DNA from: Mesorhizobium sp.
GTDB taxonomy: Bacteria; Pseudomonadota; Alphaproteobacteria; Rhizobiales; Rhizobiaceae
Assembly (NCBI GenBank): GCA_030698645.1
Contig: JAUYMV010000105.1
Coordinates: 1 to 6,680 of the forward strand
Length of the DNA stretch: 6,680 bases
Direction: 5' to 3'
Under the pieces are notes generated by a model that saw only the letters and a list, made by a program, of their open reading frames with translations, ran no database searches and was not told where the DNA came from. How positions within the stretch are numbered: the stretch's first letter is position 1; each line of letters begins with the position of its first letter. Positions 6,269 through 6,680 of the stretch are shown here, piece by piece. The position numbers were made by a program, and so were the translations under genes.

Positions 6269-6634
6269 TCAGACATAGGTCACGACCAGCCAGTAGACGA
6301 TCAGCGCGATGACCGCGTAGATCGCGTTGAAGCCGATGGTCTTGCCCCATTTCGCGGTCTTCGGGCCGAAATAGAGGATCGTCGCGGCAGATGGCGCGAC
6401 GGCCAGCCAGACGAGAGCGATGATCCACGAAGCCGGGCTCGGCGCCAGCGCAAGCAGGAACGGCACCGGGATCATGAACAGCACCGACCAGAGCTGCTTG
6501 CCGGGCTTGCCGCCAAGCGCGGAGAACGGCACCTTGGCAAGCGCGTAGAGGACGGCCCACAGGCCGATACAGCCGAGGACGCCGCCGGCAACGATGCCAA
6601 GCCACACATCCGGCATCGAATACATTGATAACAT
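6269..6634 (-). CDS. Four-helix inner-membrane protein of unknown function
   Basis: A 121-aa, strongly hydrophobic protein whose family I do not recognise. Four transmembrane segments are visible at about residues 10-33, 47-64, 69-89 and 99-120. Short loops between them include a basic one (GGKPGKQ, 41-47) and another (GPKTAKWGK, 90-98), which would probably face the cytoplasm. No catalytic or metal-binding motif is apparent. The start was set at ATG 6634, because GGAGGG lies seven bases upstream (complement of 6642-6647). The longer frame from 6673 adds 13 residues that overlap this site. It is convergent with the second transpeptidase. It could be a small transport or structural membrane protein, but nothing in the sequence supports a specific role. 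Confidence 0.75.
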   Translation of the reverse strand: MLSMYSMPDVWLGIVAGGVLGCIGLWAVLYALAKVPFSALGGKPGKQLWSVLFMIPVPFLLALAPSPASWIIALVWLAVAPSAATILYFGPKTAKWGKTIGFNAIYAVIALIVYWLVVTYV

Positions 6635-6641
6635 GTGCTTT

Positions 6642-6647
6642 CCCTCC
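6642..6647 (-). promoter_or_regulatory. Ribosome binding site of the membrane-protein gene
   Basis: GGAGGG on the minus strand, seven bases before the ATG at 6634-6632. It fixes this start over the longer frame opening at 6673. No promoter is visible in the short remaining sequence to the right edge. Confidence 0.65.
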
Positions 6648-6680
6648 AGGATTGCCGGAATTGCCCGACACAACCGGGGC

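Noticed and set aside
5814..6671. A 285-codon minus-strand frame running through the second transpeptidase and the membrane-protein gene.
   Set aside because: It overlaps two genes with clear motifs, signal peptide or helices, and ribosome sites, and has no features of its own.

Overview
The window looks like chromosomal DNA from a GC-rich alphaproteobacterium, most likely of the Hyphomicrobiales (Rhizobiales) type. Three things suggest this: strong G/C bias at third codon positions, a soeABC-type cytoplasmic sulfite dehydrogenase cluster, and an exact match to the alphaproteobacterial LexA box layout (GTTC-N7-GTTC). The genus cannot be fixed from the sequence. There is no sign of mobile elements, CRISPR arrays, tRNA or rRNA genes, and almost all of the window is accounted for by ordinary genes.

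Left half (1-3667, minus strand): an operon reading right to left. It encodes the molybdopterin catalytic subunit SoeA (818-3667), the four-cluster iron-sulfur subunit SoeB (57-821, overlapping soeA by ATGA) and the first 17 codons of the membrane anchor SoeC (1-52, cut by the window edge). Together these should form a cytoplasm-facing, membrane-anchored complex that oxidises sulfite to sulfate and passes electrons to quinone. Sulfite of this kind usually comes from organosulfonate or thiosulfate metabolism.

Middle (3668-5798): a 48-nt nested hairpin (3740-3787) separates soeA from a small exported L,D-transpeptidase gene (3793-4224, minus). A 163-bp divergent intergenic region (4225-4387) follows and holds the LexA-box match. 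Next is an M20-family metallopeptidase/deacylase of the ArgE/DapE type (4388-5668, plus). The 130-bp gap after it carries a promoter-like sequence.

Right part (5799-6680): a second small L,D-transpeptidase (5799-6233, plus) is a paralogue of the first. The two mature domains align without gaps at about 54% identity by eye. A perfect 22-bp palindrome (6240-6261) separates it from a convergent gene for a 121-aa four-helix membrane protein of unknown function (6269-6634, minus).

The two transpeptidases point outward from the M20 gene, so this part may be a small cell-wall module. The most interesting regulatory signal is the LexA-like box in front of the first transpeptidase, which would link peptidoglycan cross-linking to DNA damage if functional. 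I did not find a convincing wholly new system.
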